Of a DNA stretch of 64,000 nt, positions 54,277 through 63,238 are shown in pieces. Source of the stretch: Hyphomicrobiales bacterium (GTDB lineage Bacteria > Pseudomonadota > Alphaproteobacteria > Rhizobiales > Rhizobiaceae); assembly GCA_900472605.1 (NCBI GenBank), contig UCJD01000020.1, positions 228,804 through 292,803 on the forward strand, written 5' to 3'. Position 1 is the stretch's first letter. Each line of letters begins with the position of its first letter. The notes beneath the pieces were generated by a model. That model made no database searches. It saw only the letters and a program-made list of their open reading frames with translations, and was not told where the DNA came from. A program made the translations under genes and the position numbers.

Positions 54277-55836
54277 ATGAACGAGATCAAGAATTTCTAC
54301 GACGTCATCATCATCGGCGCGGGCGTCGGCGGCGGCGCGCTGGCCAACAAGCTGGCCGGAACCGGCCGCAGCATATTGATGATAGAGCGCGGACCGCGTC
54401 TGCCGCGCGAGGCCGACAACTGGAGCGTGGACGCGGTTTTCCACACCAAGAAATACGCGGCCAAGGAAACCTGGCGCGACAAGGACGGCGTCGCCTTCAA
54501 CCCGAGCACCTATTACTACGTCGGCGGCAACAGCAAGTTCTTCGGCGCCGCCACCCTTCGCTTCCGGGCGGAAGACTTCGAGGACCTTCAGCACGAGGAC
54601 GGCGTGGCACCGGCTTGGCCCGTGTCCTATGCAGAATTCGCGCCTTATTACGACATCGCCGAGCGGCTGATGGGCACGCACGGCACCGCCGGCATGGATC
54701 CGACGGAGCCGCCCCGTTCCGGCCCGATGCCCTACCCTGCGATCGGCCACGAGCCCGAAATCGCCGTCTTCGACAAGAAGCTGCGCGAAAAGGGCCTGCG
54801 TCCCTTCCCGCTGCCGATTGCCATCGACTACCATGACGGCGGCAGCTGTATCCGCTGTCGCACCTGCGACGGCTTCGCCTGCAAGATCGGGGCGAAGGGC
54901 GATGCCGAGGTGCGGCTGGTCAACCCCGCGATCGCCAAGGGCGGCATCGATCTGGTGACCGAAGCCTTCGTCCACCGTCTCGTCACCGACCCCACGGGCA
55001 AGCGCGTCACCGGCGTCGAACTGACCCACGGCGGCGAGACGCGCACGGTCTCGGCCGACACCTTCATCAGCAGCGCCGGCGCCATCAATTCCGCCGCGCT
55101 GCTGCTGCGTTCGGCCAATGACGCGCACAAGCGCGGTCTCGGCAACAACATGTCCGACCAGCTCGGCCGCAACTACATGGCCCACAACAACACGGCGATG
55201 ATGGCGATCTCGCCGTTCAGGAAGAACCGCGTCGTCTTCCAGAAGTCGATGGCGATCAACGATTACTATCTCGCCAACAGCGAAAAGCCCTACCCGCTCG
55301 GCAACGTCCAGGGGCTGGGCAAGCTGCAGGGCGGCATGCTGACCGCCAATGCGACCTGGGCGCCGGAGTGGCTGATGTCGGCCTTCGCCGACCGCAGCGT
55401 CGACTGGTGGATCATGTCCGAGGATCTGCCCGATCCGAACAACCGCGTCTCGCTCGATCCGGATGGCAAGATCCGCCTGAGCTACACCGCCAACAACCTG
55501 AAGTCCCACAACGAACTGGTGAAGGTCTGGTCGCGGCACATGCGCTCGCTCGGCTATCCGCTGATTATCACCAACAAAATGGATATCAAGGTATCCATGC
55601 ACCAGTGTGGCACCGCGCGGTTCGGCAACGATCCGGCAACCTCGGTGCTCGATCCCAACTGCAAGGTCTGGGACGTCGATAATCTCTATGTCGTCGACGC
55701 CTCGTTCCTGCCGTCGTCGACGGCGCTCAATCCCTCGCTGACGATCGTCGCGCAGGCGCAGCGCACCGGCGAGCACCTGCTCAAGCAATGGGGCGAAACG
55801 ACCGTAGCGCCGCAGACCTCACATACCGCGGCCTGA
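54277..55836 (+). CDS. GMC-family oxidoreductase with Cys-rich motif
   Basis: The 519-residue flavoprotein has an N-terminal FAD motif (IIGAGVGGGALANKLA), YYYVGGNSKFFGAATLR, and C-terminal HQCGTARFG (catalytic His) followed by VDASFLPSSTALNPSLT. Between residues about 190 and 205 is CIRCRTCDGFAC (C-x2-C-x2-C-x4-C), like the stretch that holds an iron-sulfur cluster in some membrane glucose and glucoside dehydrogenases. No signal peptide is seen. ATG 54277 has GGGAGG 8 bp upstream. It may oxidise a sugar or sugar acid hydroxyl. Confidence 0.9.
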   Translation: MNEIKNFYDVIIIGAGVGGGALANKLAGTGRSILMIERGPRLPREADNWSVDAVFHTKKYAAKETWRDKDGVAFNPSTYYYVGGNSKFFGAATLRFRAEDFEDLQHEDGVAPAWPVSYAEFAPYYDIAERLMGTHGTAGMDPTEPPRSGPMPYPAIGHEPEIAVFDKKLREKGLRPFPLPIAIDYHDGGSCIRCRTCDGFACKIGAKGDAEVRLVNPAIAKGGIDLVTEAFVHRLVTDPTGKRVTGVELTHGGETRTVSADTFISSAGAINSAALLLRSANDAHKRGLGNNMSDQLGRNYMAHNNTAMMAISPFRKNRVVFQKSMAINDYYLANSEKPYPLGNVQGLGKLQGGMLTANATWAPEWLMSAFADRSVDWWIMSEDLPDPNNRVSLDPDGKIRLSYTANNLKSHNELVKVWSRHMRSLGYPLIITNKMDIKVSMHQCGTARFGNDPATSVLDPNCKVWDVDNLYVVDASFLPSSTALNPSLTIVAQAQRTGEHLLKQWGETTVAPQTSHTAA

Positions 55837-55883
55837 CGTTTAAGGCTTCGCGCAAAATATCGATATCCAGGGAGGAGACGCCG

Positions 55884-56678
55884 ATGTCCGGCAAGAATGA
55901 CTATCGCAACATGTTCAGCCTCAAGGGCCGCAAGGCCATCGTCACCGGCGGTTCGCGCGGCATCGGCAAGGCGCTTGCCGAAGCGCTCGCCGCCAACGGC
56001 GCCGATGTCGCAATCGTCGTGCGCTCGTCGCTTGAGCTGGCGCAATCGGTGGCCGACGAGCTGAAAGCCGGCGGCGTCGACAGCTTTGCGCTGCAGGCGG
56101 ACGTCTCGAACGAGGATGACGTCGAGCGGATGACCAAGGCCGTTGTCGAGCGCTGGGGCCGCATCGATATCCTCGTCAACAATGCGGGGATCGTGCTGCC
56201 GGCGCATGCGGAAGACTGCGCGCTCGACACCTGGCGCCAGACGATGGCCGTCAATCTCGACGGCGTGTTTCTGGTCTCGAAGGCTGTAGGAAGGCAGATG
56301 ATCGCGCAGAAGAGCGGCTCGATCATCAATATCGGCTCGATGTCGGGCCGCATCGTCAACTGGCCGTTTCGCCATGCCGCCTACAACGTCTCCAAAGCAG
56401 GCGTACACATGCTGACGAAATGCCTGGCGACGGAATGGGCCGAGCACAACATTCGCGTCAACGCCATCGCTCCGGGCTACATCATGACCGAATTGACGGA
56501 CGAGGTTCTGCGTGAACACCCGACCGTCGTCAGCGAGCACTGGGCCAAGGGCGCCGTGCAGAACCGCATCGGCGGCGTCGAGGAACTGGCGGGTGCCACG
56601 GTCTATCTCGCCGGCGACGCGGCGAGCTTCACGACAGGAGAAATCCTCACCATCGACGGCGGCCTGACATTGCGCTGA
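55884..56678 (+). CDS. Short-chain dehydrogenase/reductase, canonical
   Basis: The 264-residue enzyme has TGGSRGIGKALAEAL, VNNAGIVLPAH, catalytic Ser in NIGSMSG and the normal YNVSK active site, then APGYIMTELTDEV and LTIDGG. It is likely to oxidise a secondary alcohol of a sugar acid, for example a 2-keto-3-deoxy acid. ATG 55884 has GGAGGAG upstream; the frame extends back into the GMC gene. It belongs to the plus-strand operon. Confidence 0.92.
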   Translation: MSGKNDYRNMFSLKGRKAIVTGGSRGIGKALAEALAANGADVAIVVRSSLELAQSVADELKAGGVDSFALQADVSNEDDVERMTKAVVERWGRIDILVNNAGIVLPAHAEDCALDTWRQTMAVNLDGVFLVSKAVGRQMIAQKSGSIINIGSMSGRIVNWPFRHAAYNVSKAGVHMLTKCLATEWAEHNIRVNAIAPGYIMTELTDEVLREHPTVVSEHWAKGAVQNRIGGVEELAGATVYLAGDAASFTTGEILTIDGGLTLR

Positions 56679-56713
56679 ACCGACCCCGGCATCGAAAGAA
56701 CAGGATCAGATAC

Positions 56714-57829
56714 ATGACACAACGTGGTTACGGCGGCCCGCTCCGCTACGTCCAGGGCCCAGGCGTGCTCGCCGATCTCGGCATCTATGTCGAACCTCTG
56801 GCGAAATCGGCGCTCATCATCATCGACGGCTTCTTTTGGAATACGCTGACGCCGCAAATCGAGAAGAGCCTCACGGAGCGCGGCGTCACCAGCCGCTTCG
56901 TCCGCTTTGGCGGAGAATCGACCGATGCCGAGGTCGCGCGCTGCGTGGCCGAAGGCCGGGCCGCGGAGGCGGGCGTCGTCATCGGCGTCGGCGGCGGCAA
57001 AGCCCTCGACACCGCCAAGATCACCGCCTTCAACATCGGCGCCAGGATCGCGACCGTCCCGACGATCGCCTCGACGGATTCGCCGACCAGTTCGATCGGC
57101 GTCATCTACTCGGCCGAGGGCGTCTACGATCGTGTCGTGCGCTGCGGCCGCAACCCCGATATCACCCTGGTCGACAGCGCCCTGATCATCCGCGCGCCGG
57201 TCCGCTTCCTGGTCTCCGGCATCGGAGACGCGCTCTCCACCTGGTACGAGGCGCGCTCGAATCTCGAATCCCGGTCGAACAACTACATCGGCGACGGCTA
57301 TGCGGCGACGATCGCCGGCTCGCAGATCGCGCGGGCCTGCCATGAGGTGCTGATGCGCGACGGGCGCGCCGCTTACGTCGCCGCCAAAGGCGGCAAGCTC
57401 ACGCAGGCCGTGGAAAACATCATAGAGGCCAACACCTTGCTGAGCGGCCTCGGCTTCGAAAACTGCGGCGTCTCGGCTGCCCATGGCATCCACGACGCAC
57501 TCACAGCGCTCGAGCCGACGCACCATTTCTTCCACGGCGAGAAGGTTGCCTTCGGCGTCATCTGCCTGCTGGTGCTGGAAAACAGGGACCCTGCCGAGTT
57601 GAACGAAGCGCTAGATTTCTGCATCGACCTCGGTCTGCCGACAACACTCTCGGATCTGGGACTGAACGACGTCTCGCCAGCCGATCTTATCAAGGTCGGC
57701 GAACTGGCAATGCTGCCGAGCAATGTGATCCACTCGGTCCCGGTGGCGCTGACGGCGGAGCTGGTCGCCGATTGTATATGGACGGCCAGTTCGCTGGCAG
57801 ACCTGCGCAAATCGACAAGGCAACTATAG
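56714..57829 (+). CDS. Glycerol dehydrogenase-like iron/zinc alcohol dehydrogenase
   Basis: The 371-residue enzyme resembles GldA: GVGGGKALDTAKITAFN, STDSPTSSIGVIY and metal ligands in SGIGDALSTWYEA, SAAHGIHDAL and FFHGEKVAFGVI. It probably reduces or oxidises a small polyol or keto-aldehyde. It is the last gene before the stem-loop terminator at 57869-57911. Confidence 0.92.
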   Translation: MTQRGYGGPLRYVQGPGVLADLGIYVEPLAKSALIIIDGFFWNTLTPQIEKSLTERGVTSRFVRFGGESTDAEVARCVAEGRAAEAGVVIGVGGGKALDTAKITAFNIGARIATVPTIASTDSPTSSIGVIYSAEGVYDRVVRCGRNPDITLVDSALIIRAPVRFLVSGIGDALSTWYEARSNLESRSNNYIGDGYAATIAGSQIARACHEVLMRDGRAAYVAAKGGKLTQAVENIIEANTLLSGLGFENCGVSAAHGIHDALTALEPTHHFFHGEKVAFGVICLLVLENRDPAELNEALDFCIDLGLPTTLSDLGLNDVSPADLIKVGELAMLPSNVIHSVPVALTAELVADCIWTASSLADLRKSTRQL

Positions 57830-57868
57830 CGCTTCCGTGACATGTGCGGGCATTCGCTGACCTGACGT

Positions 57869-57917
57869 TCGGCTTGATGATCAAGGTGGCCCGCGAGCAT
57901 CATCAAGCCGACGCTTT
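57869..57917 (+). terminator. Rho-independent terminator of the GntR-dehydratase operon
   Basis: TCGGCTTGATGA (57869-57880) pairs perfectly over 12 bp with TCATCAAGCCGA (57900-57911). CGCTTTTG follows, and it lies 40 bp after the glycerol-dehydrogenase-like stop. It also separates this operon from the convergent hpa operon. Confidence 0.8.
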
Positions 57918-58118
57918 TGTCCAGAAACAACAAGACGGATGATAGATTGGGCGGCGATCGCTAAGATGAAGAAGGCGGCCGTTCTTGTGCTCGCGGCCCG
58001 AGGAGGCATCGGTCACGGTCAGTTAATGCGGCAGATGTCGTATCCCGCACTAGCGCTAATCCGGCATCGAAACGAATTATTCTCTTCCGGAGCTGACGTT
58101 ACCAACCTCGCCCGAACG

Positions 58119-58928
58119 CTAATATACGCTGCCTATCGATCCCGACGCTGGAGCTTCCTTAGTCGCTTTGAACTCCGAAAGCAGCTGAGATGTCGCACCC
58201 GTCAACAGGCCAACGTCGCTGCCGACTGCAACAAAGCCGGCACCCAGCTCAATGTATTTTTTGGCCAGTGAGCGGTCGGACGTCAGGATGCCGGCCACCT
58301 TGCCCAAAGCCTGTATCCGTTTCAGTCCACTTTCCACGGCTGCCTGAACCTCTGGAGCGCCGGGATTGCCGAGATGCCCCATGTCCGCCGCCAAATCGGC
58401 CGGTCCGATAAACACGCCGTCGACGCCATCGACGGACGCAATCTCGTCAAGTGAAGCCATACCGGCCGTGCTCTCGATCTGAAGGAGCAGACAGACCTCC
58501 TTGTCTGAGGTCTGCAGATAATCGGGAATGCGGTTGAATGCGGACGCCCGTGCAAGCGCTGCTCCGACGCCGCGAACGCCGTGAGGCGGATAACGCATGG
58601 CCTTGACCAGCGCCTCCGCCTGCTGCCGGCTCTCGACCATCGGCACGAGAATGGTCTGCGCGCCGATATCCAGCATCTGCTTGATCATCCATGTCTCGCC
58701 GATCGGCACCCGAACCACCGGATGGCTCGGCGACTTTTCGATCGCCTGCAACTGCGCCAGAAGCAGCGGAAGATCGTTGGGCGCATGTTCGCCGTCGATC
58801 AGCAGCCAGTCGTATCCGGCGCCGGCGCAGACTTCGGCGGTATAGGCATTGGCAAGCGCCAGCCAGAGGCCGATCTGCAGTCGTCCTTCGCTCAAGGCTC
58901 TCTTGAAGACGTTCACGGGTGCGGGCAT
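58119..58928 (-). CDS. hpaI: HpcH/HpaI aldolase (4-hydroxy-2-oxoheptanedioate aldolase)
   Basis: The 269-residue class II aldolase has the catalytic histidine in [12 protein letters not shown], ligand Glu in [10 protein letters not shown] and Asp in [13 protein letters not shown], plus [19 protein letters not shown]. It splits 4-hydroxy-2-oxoheptanedioate to pyruvate and succinate semialdehyde. ATG 58928 has AAGGACAGG upstream. It is the last gene of the minus-strand hpa operon. Confidence 0.92.
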   Translation of the reverse strand: MPAPVNVFKRALSEGRLQIGLWLALANAYTAEVCAGAGYDWLLIDGEHAPNDLPLLLAQLQAIEKSPSHPVVRVPIGETWMIKQMLDIGAQTILVPMVESRQQAEALVKAMRYPPHGVRGVGAALARASAFNRIPDYLQTSDKEVCLLLQIESTAGMASLDEIASVDGVDGVFIGPADLAADMGHLGNPGAPEVQAAVESGLKRIQALGKVAGILTSDRSLAKKYIELGAGFVAVGSDVGLLTGATSQLLSEFKATKEAPASGSIGSVY

Positions 58929-58938
58929 GACCTGTCCT

Positions 58939-59742
58939 TTATTCGAAATAGCAGCTGACCGTGCCGTAGGGGCCGAAATCCGCCACGATCGTATCGCCGT
59001 GGCGGGTTTCGACCGGCCGGATGAACGATCCTGCCAGCACGATCTGGCCCGCCTCGATGGCGTCGCCATAATGGGAGAGGCGGTTGGCCAACCATGCGAC
59101 ACCGCGGGCCGGCTGGTTCAACACCCCGGCCCCCAACCCCGTCTCCTCGACCTCGCCATTGCGCGAAACGATCGCGCCCATCCAGCGCATGTCGATGGCA
59201 TCGGGGCGCATCATGCGACCGCCGAGCACGATGCCGGCATTGGCCGCATTATCGGAAATCGTATCGACGATCGTACGAGCCTTCCTGGTGTACGGATCCG
59301 CGCGAAGGATGCGGGTGTCGAGAATCTCCAACGCCGGCGTTATGTAGTCGGTGGCATTAAGGACGTCGAATACCGTGATATTCGGACCCTTCAGCGGCGC
59401 CTTCATGACAAACGCAATTTCAGCCTCGATACGCGGCTGGATGAACCGGTCCTTTGGGACGGTCTGGCCGTCGTCAAACAACATGTCATCGAACAGCACG
59501 CCGGAATCGGGCGTGTCGATGTTCAAAGCATATTGCATGGCCTTCGAGGTCAGACCGATCTTCCAGCCCAGCACCCGCCGGCCGCCTGCGATCTTTTTCT
59601 TCACCCAGGCAGACTGCACCGCATAGGCGTCGTCCATCGTCATCTGCGGATAGGCGAGCGACAGAAGCCCGGTCTGCACCCGGGTCCGCTCCGCCACATC
59701 CAGCGCCTCGGCTGCCGCCTTAACTTGGTCCTCGTTCAGCAT
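58939..59742 (-). CDS. hpaH: 2-oxo-hepta-3-ene-1,7-dioate hydratase
   Basis: The 267-residue protein belongs to the FAH-superfamily hydratase group: [33 protein letters not shown] and [11 protein letters not shown]. It hydrates the ring-opened dienoate in homoprotocatechuate breakdown before the aldolase step. The ATG overlaps no stop but lies one base after the FAH-family stop, so it is coupled. 2-keto-4-pentenoate hydratases of other catechol routes are close relatives. Confidence 0.9.
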   Translation of the reverse strand: MLNEDQVKAAAEALDVAERTRVQTGLLSLAYPQMTMDDAYAVQSAWVKKKIAGGRRVLGWKIGLTSKAMQYALNIDTPDSGVLFDDMLFDDGQTVPKDRFIQPRIEAEIAFVMKAPLKGPNITVFDVLNATDYITPALEILDTRILRADPYTRKARTIVDTISDNAANAGIVLGGRMMRPDAIDMRWMGAIVSRNGEVEETGLGAGVLNQPARGVAWLANRLSHYGDAIEAGQIVLAGSFIRPVETRHGDTIVADFGPYGTVSCYFE

Positions 59743-59743
59743 G

Positions 59744-60613
59744 TCAGACCTCGTCGGCAATCGTGTTCGACAAAACACCGAGGCCGTCCGCCTCGACTTC
59801 GACAATGTCGCCGGGCTTCAGCCAGATCGGCGGATCGAAGCGTGCGCCTGCGCCCGTGGGGGTGCCGGTGACGATCACATCTCCGGCAGCAAGCGTGGTG
59901 AAGGTCGAGACATATTCGATGATCTTGCGGAACGAAAAGATCATCCTGCTCGACCGGTCGCTCTGGCGCACCTCGCCGTTCACGCGTGTCTCAAGCTTGA
60001 TATCCGCCAGCTGCGCCTCGTTGCGATACGGGACCAGCCACGGTCCGATCGAACCGGTGCGGTCGAAATTCTTGCCCTGCGTCACGTTGAATTTGGCGTG
60101 GCGTACCCAGTCGCGGATCGTCCCCTCGTTGCAGAGCGACAAGGCACCGATATGGGTCAAGGCGTCCGCCTGGCTGATGCGTCGCCCAGGCTTGCCGATG
60201 ACGATTACCACCTCCCCCTCGTAATCGAGTTGCGGACTTTCCGGGGGGCGGATCAGCGGCTGGCCGTGACCGGTAAAGGAACGAGGGAAGCGAATGAACA
60301 GCGATGGATTGGAGGGGGCTGCCTGGCCGTCTTTGTATTCTTCGTTGCGGTCGGGAAAGTTCACGCCGACGCAGATGATCTTCTCTGGAGCCGGAATGGG
60401 GATTTGATAGACGATATCGCCGAGCGCAAAATCGACGGGGCGGCCGGCCGCAAATGCTTCCATTTCCGCAAAGCCGTCTTCTGCGACCACTTCCCGAAGC
60501 GTCGGCCAGCGGGAGGCGAAATGCGGCGCAAGGTCGATCACGCCCGCATCGGTCACCAGACCATAGCTTTCGCGGCCGTTTGCGGCGAAGCTGGCGAATC
60601 TCGGATGGTTCAT
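59744..60613 (-). CDS. hpaG: FAH-family hydrolase/decarboxylase (HpaG-like), single domain
   Basis: The 289-residue protein has the metal-binding pattern LDYEGEVVIVIGKPGRRIS, the FTGHGQPLIRPPESPQ stretch, CNEGTIRDW and VITGTPTGAGARFDPPIWLKPGD of fumarylacetoacetate hydrolase relatives. Context suggests HpaG, the 5-oxopent-3-ene-1,2,5-tricarboxylate decarboxylase, although enterobacterial HpaG has two such domains. The ATG at 60613 has GGAG 6 bp upstream. An acylpyruvase role is possible. Confidence 0.82.
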   Translation of the reverse strand: MNHPRFASFAANGRESYGLVTDAGVIDLAPHFASRWPTLREVVAEDGFAEMEAFAAGRPVDFALGDIVYQIPIPAPEKIICVGVNFPDRNEEYKDGQAAPSNPSLFIRFPRSFTGHGQPLIRPPESPQLDYEGEVVIVIGKPGRRISQADALTHIGALSLCNEGTIRDWVRHAKFNVTQGKNFDRTGSIGPWLVPYRNEAQLADIKLETRVNGEVRQSDRSSRMIFSFRKIIEYVSTFTTLAAGDVIVTGTPTGAGARFDPPIWLKPGDIVEVEADGLGVLSNTIADEV

Positions 60614-60635
60614 GGCAGTCTCCAGATCTTCCGCA

Positions 60636-62159
60636 TCAGGCGATACCGCCGAGGCAGACATATTTGATTTCGGTGAATTCCTCGATGCCGTATTTCGAGC
60701 CTTCGCGGCCGAGACCGGACGATTTGACCCCGCCGAACGGCGCTTCCGCAGTCGAGATCAACCCGGTATTGACGCCGACCATGCCATATTCGAGCGCTTC
60801 GGCGACACGGAAGACACGGGCGAGATCGCGGGCATAGAAATAGGATGCCAAGCCGAATTCCGTGTCGTTGGCCTGTCGGATCACGTCGGCTTCATCGGTG
60901 AAGCGAAACAGCGGCGCCAGCGGTCCGAATGTCTCTTCCCGGGCGACGGCCATGTCTTGCGTAACATCCGCGAGGATTGTCGCCTCGTAAAAGGTGCCGC
61001 CCAAAGCGTGTGGCTTGCCCCCCTTGACCACCCGCGCGCCTTTTTTCACGGCGTCGGCCACATGCTCCTCGACCTTTTCGAAGGCCGGACGGTCGATCAG
61101 CGGCCCGAGGAGGATGCCCTCGTCGAGACCATTGCCGATCTTCAGCGTGCCGATCGCGGTCGCAAGCTTTCCGGCGAAGGCTTCGTAGACACCGTCCTGG
61201 ACATAGATGCGGTTGGCGCAGACGCAGGTCTGGCCATTGTTGCGGAACTTGGCGATCAGCGCGCCTTCAACCGCTGCGTCGAGATCTGCGTCGTCGAACA
61301 CCACGAAGGGGGCATTGCCGCCGAGTTCGAGGCCAAGCTTCTTGATCGTCGGCGCACACTGCCTGTAGAGTTCCATGCCGATCTCGGTGGAACCGGTGAA
61401 TGTCAGCTTGCGGACAACGGGGTTGGAGGTCATCTCGGCGCCGATAGCGGTCGCCGATCCGGTAAGGACGCTGAACAAGCCTTTCGGCAGGCCCGCGCGC
61501 TCCGCAAGCACCGCCAGAGCAATCGCTGAAAACGGCGTCTGAGACGCCGGCTTCAGCACCAGGGCGCAGCCTGCCGCAAGGGCGGGGCCGGCCTTGCGGG
61601 TGATCATCGCGTTCGGGAAATTCCAGGGCGTGATCGCCGCGACCACGCCGATCGGCTGCTTCATCACCATGATGCGCTTGTCGGGCTGGTGGCCGGGGAT
61701 CAGATCGCCATAGATCCGGCGTCCTTCTTCCGCGAACCACTCGATGAAACTTGCGCCATAAACGATTTCGCCCGTCGCCTCGGCAAGCGGCTTGCCCTGC
61801 TCCAACGTCAGGATGTAACCGAGATCGTTCTTGTTCTCGATCATCAGGTCGTACCACCGGCGAAGAACGCTGCAGCGCTCCTTGGCGGTTTTAGCCGCCC
61901 AGCTCTTTTGCGCGATGCGCGCCGCCTCGATGGCCGTTTTCGTTTCGGCGGCGCCGAGTTTCGGGACGCGGCCGATGATCTCGCCGGTCGCCGGATTGTT
62001 CACCTCGATGCAGTTTTTCGGGTCGGCATCGATCCAGTTTTCGCCGACAAGGGCAGCCTGGCGAAAAAGCGACGGGTCTTGCAAAGACATGACTGAAGTC
62101 CGGATGTTCGAGAGTGAAACCGACTCCTGGTCGGTCTCCGTGTTGAAATCAGCCATCAT
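60636..62159 (-). CDS. gabD: Succinate-semialdehyde dehydrogenase (NADP)
   Basis: The 507-residue aldehyde dehydrogenase has PWNFPNAMITRKAGPAL, FTGSTEIGMELYRQC, LELGGNAPFVVFDDADL and active-site cysteine in NNGQTCVCANR. The sequence from M24 (SLQDPSLFRQAALVGENW) matches the usual GabD beginning, so the first 23 residues may be extra or the true start may be ATG 62090. It oxidises the semialdehyde released by HpaI. Its start overlaps the dioxygenase stop by 4 bp. Confidence 0.9.
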   Translation of the reverse strand: MMADFNTETDQESVSLSNIRTSVMSLQDPSLFRQAALVGENWIDADPKNCIEVNNPATGEIIGRVPKLGAAETKTAIEAARIAQKSWAAKTAKERCSVLRRWYDLMIENKNDLGYILTLEQGKPLAEATGEIVYGASFIEWFAEEGRRIYGDLIPGHQPDKRIMVMKQPIGVVAAITPWNFPNAMITRKAGPALAAGCALVLKPASQTPFSAIALAVLAERAGLPKGLFSVLTGSATAIGAEMTSNPVVRKLTFTGSTEIGMELYRQCAPTIKKLGLELGGNAPFVVFDDADLDAAVEGALIAKFRNNGQTCVCANRIYVQDGVYEAFAGKLATAIGTLKIGNGLDEGILLGPLIDRPAFEKVEEHVADAVKKGARVVKGGKPHALGGTFYEATILADVTQDMAVAREETFGPLAPLFRFTDEADVIRQANDTEFGLASYFYARDLARVFRVAEALEYGMVGVNTGLISTAEAPFGGVKSSGLGREGSKYGIEEFTEIKYVCLGGIA

Positions 62160-63136
62160 GGGGCAATGATGGGCTGGCCCTTCATCTGTGGTTCCCGCGT
62201 GCCAAGGCCCGAGAAAAGGCTGCCGTGTTCAAACCAGGATCTGGGTGCGGGTGCACCCCAAAGGGTCTGGCGCTGCGGATCCTTGAGGTCCCACTTGATC
62301 GGTTCGAGGTCCGGATCCACCGTCTGATAGTCCGAGCAGTAGATCTCGATACGGTGACCATCCGGGTCGAGGATATAGAGGAAGAATGCATTGGAAATGC
62401 CGTGCCGGCCTGGGCCGCGCTCGATGTTCTTCAGATATCCGGTGGTCGACATCAAATCCAGCAGATCGATGATGTTGAGCGGAGTCGGCACCCAGAAAGC
62501 GGTGTGGTGGAGGCGCGGGCCGACGCCGTTGGTGAACGCCATGTCGTGCACGCCACCCTTGCGGTGCAGCCAGGCCGCCCACAACTTCTTGCTCTCTTCA
62601 TCCTCTGTATATTCGGTCACGCGGAAACCGATATCGTTGTAGAACGCCACGGACGCATCCACATCCGGGGTAAAGCAATTGAAGTGATCGATCCTCAGCG
62701 GCTTGACGCCGCGATAGAGCTTGTACTGCTGATGGATCGGCGACAGGCGGTCCATCTGGAAGTAGAATTCCAGCGGAATGCCGAAATTATCCTGGGTTCG
62801 CAGCGTGCGGCCCTGGAAAGGACGTTCGACCCAGCTGGTCGGCAATCCCTTGCCGTCGAAGTAGGTTTTGGCCTTGTCGAGATCATCTTCGGAGTACACT
62901 TTCATGCCGAGGACATTCACCTCGGAGCGGTCGCCCTTGCGGAGGATCATGCAGTGGTGGCCACGCTCCTCCAAAGCGCGCAGATAGATCGAATCCGCGT
63001 CTTCATGCGTCACCTGCAGTCCCAGCGTGTCGACATAGAACGCGCGGCTGGCCGCCAGATCCTTGACGATAAATTCGACGTGGCTGAGCCGTACCGTATT
63101 AAAGGCCGGATAAAGGTTTATCTTGGGAATTGGCAT
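62156..63136 (-). CDS. hpaD: 3,4-dihydroxyphenylacetate 2,3-dioxygenase (extradiol, type I)
   Basis: The 326-residue two-domain enzyme contains N-terminal RLSHVEFIVKDLAASRAFYV. In the C-terminal domain it has metal ligands in LRIDHFNCF (His), PRLHHTAFW (His) and RIEIYCSDY (Glu), with VHDMAFTN nearby. It is close to Fe/Mn homoprotocatechuate dioxygenases of the MndD/HPCD kind. It opens the ring to the hydroxymuconate semialdehyde used by HpaE. Confidence 0.93.
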   Translation of the reverse strand: MPIPKINLYPAFNTVRLSHVEFIVKDLAASRAFYVDTLGLQVTHEDADSIYLRALEERGHHCMILRKGDRSEVNVLGMKVYSEDDLDKAKTYFDGKGLPTSWVERPFQGRTLRTQDNFGIPLEFYFQMDRLSPIHQQYKLYRGVKPLRIDHFNCFTPDVDASVAFYNDIGFRVTEYTEDEESKKLWAAWLHRKGGVHDMAFTNGVGPRLHHTAFWVPTPLNIIDLLDLMSTTGYLKNIERGPGRHGISNAFFLYILDPDGHRIEIYCSDYQTVDPDLEPIKWDLKDPQRQTLWGAPAPRSWFEHGSLFSGLGTREPQMKGQPIIAP

Positions 63137-63197
63137 AGATATCTCCTCCTTGTGCTCTTCAGAAGTCTGGACATCGCGAAGAGCAGATCGTCATGAC

Positions 63198-63220
63198 GGC
63201 GTAGCGGCTCCGCCGCTACG
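63198..63220 (-). repeat. Intercistronic stem-loop between hpaE and hpaD
   Basis: GCGTAGCGG (63198-63206) pairs perfectly with CCGCTACGC (63212-63220) around a 5-nt loop. It lies 18 bp after the hpaE stop on the minus strand and has no T-run. It may set relative message levels or act as a partial terminator. Confidence 0.5.
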
Positions 63221-63238
63221 CATGTTGGCCAGCTGTTT

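Noticed and set aside
54217..55788. 523-codon open frame on the minus strand
   Set aside because: It mirrors the GMC oxidoreductase gene, which has strong motifs; no domain is visible in the antisense product.
57939..58271. 110-codon open frame on the plus strand after the glycerol-dehydrogenase-like gene
   Set aside because: It runs into hpaI on the opposite strand, has no ribosome site and no recognisable motif.
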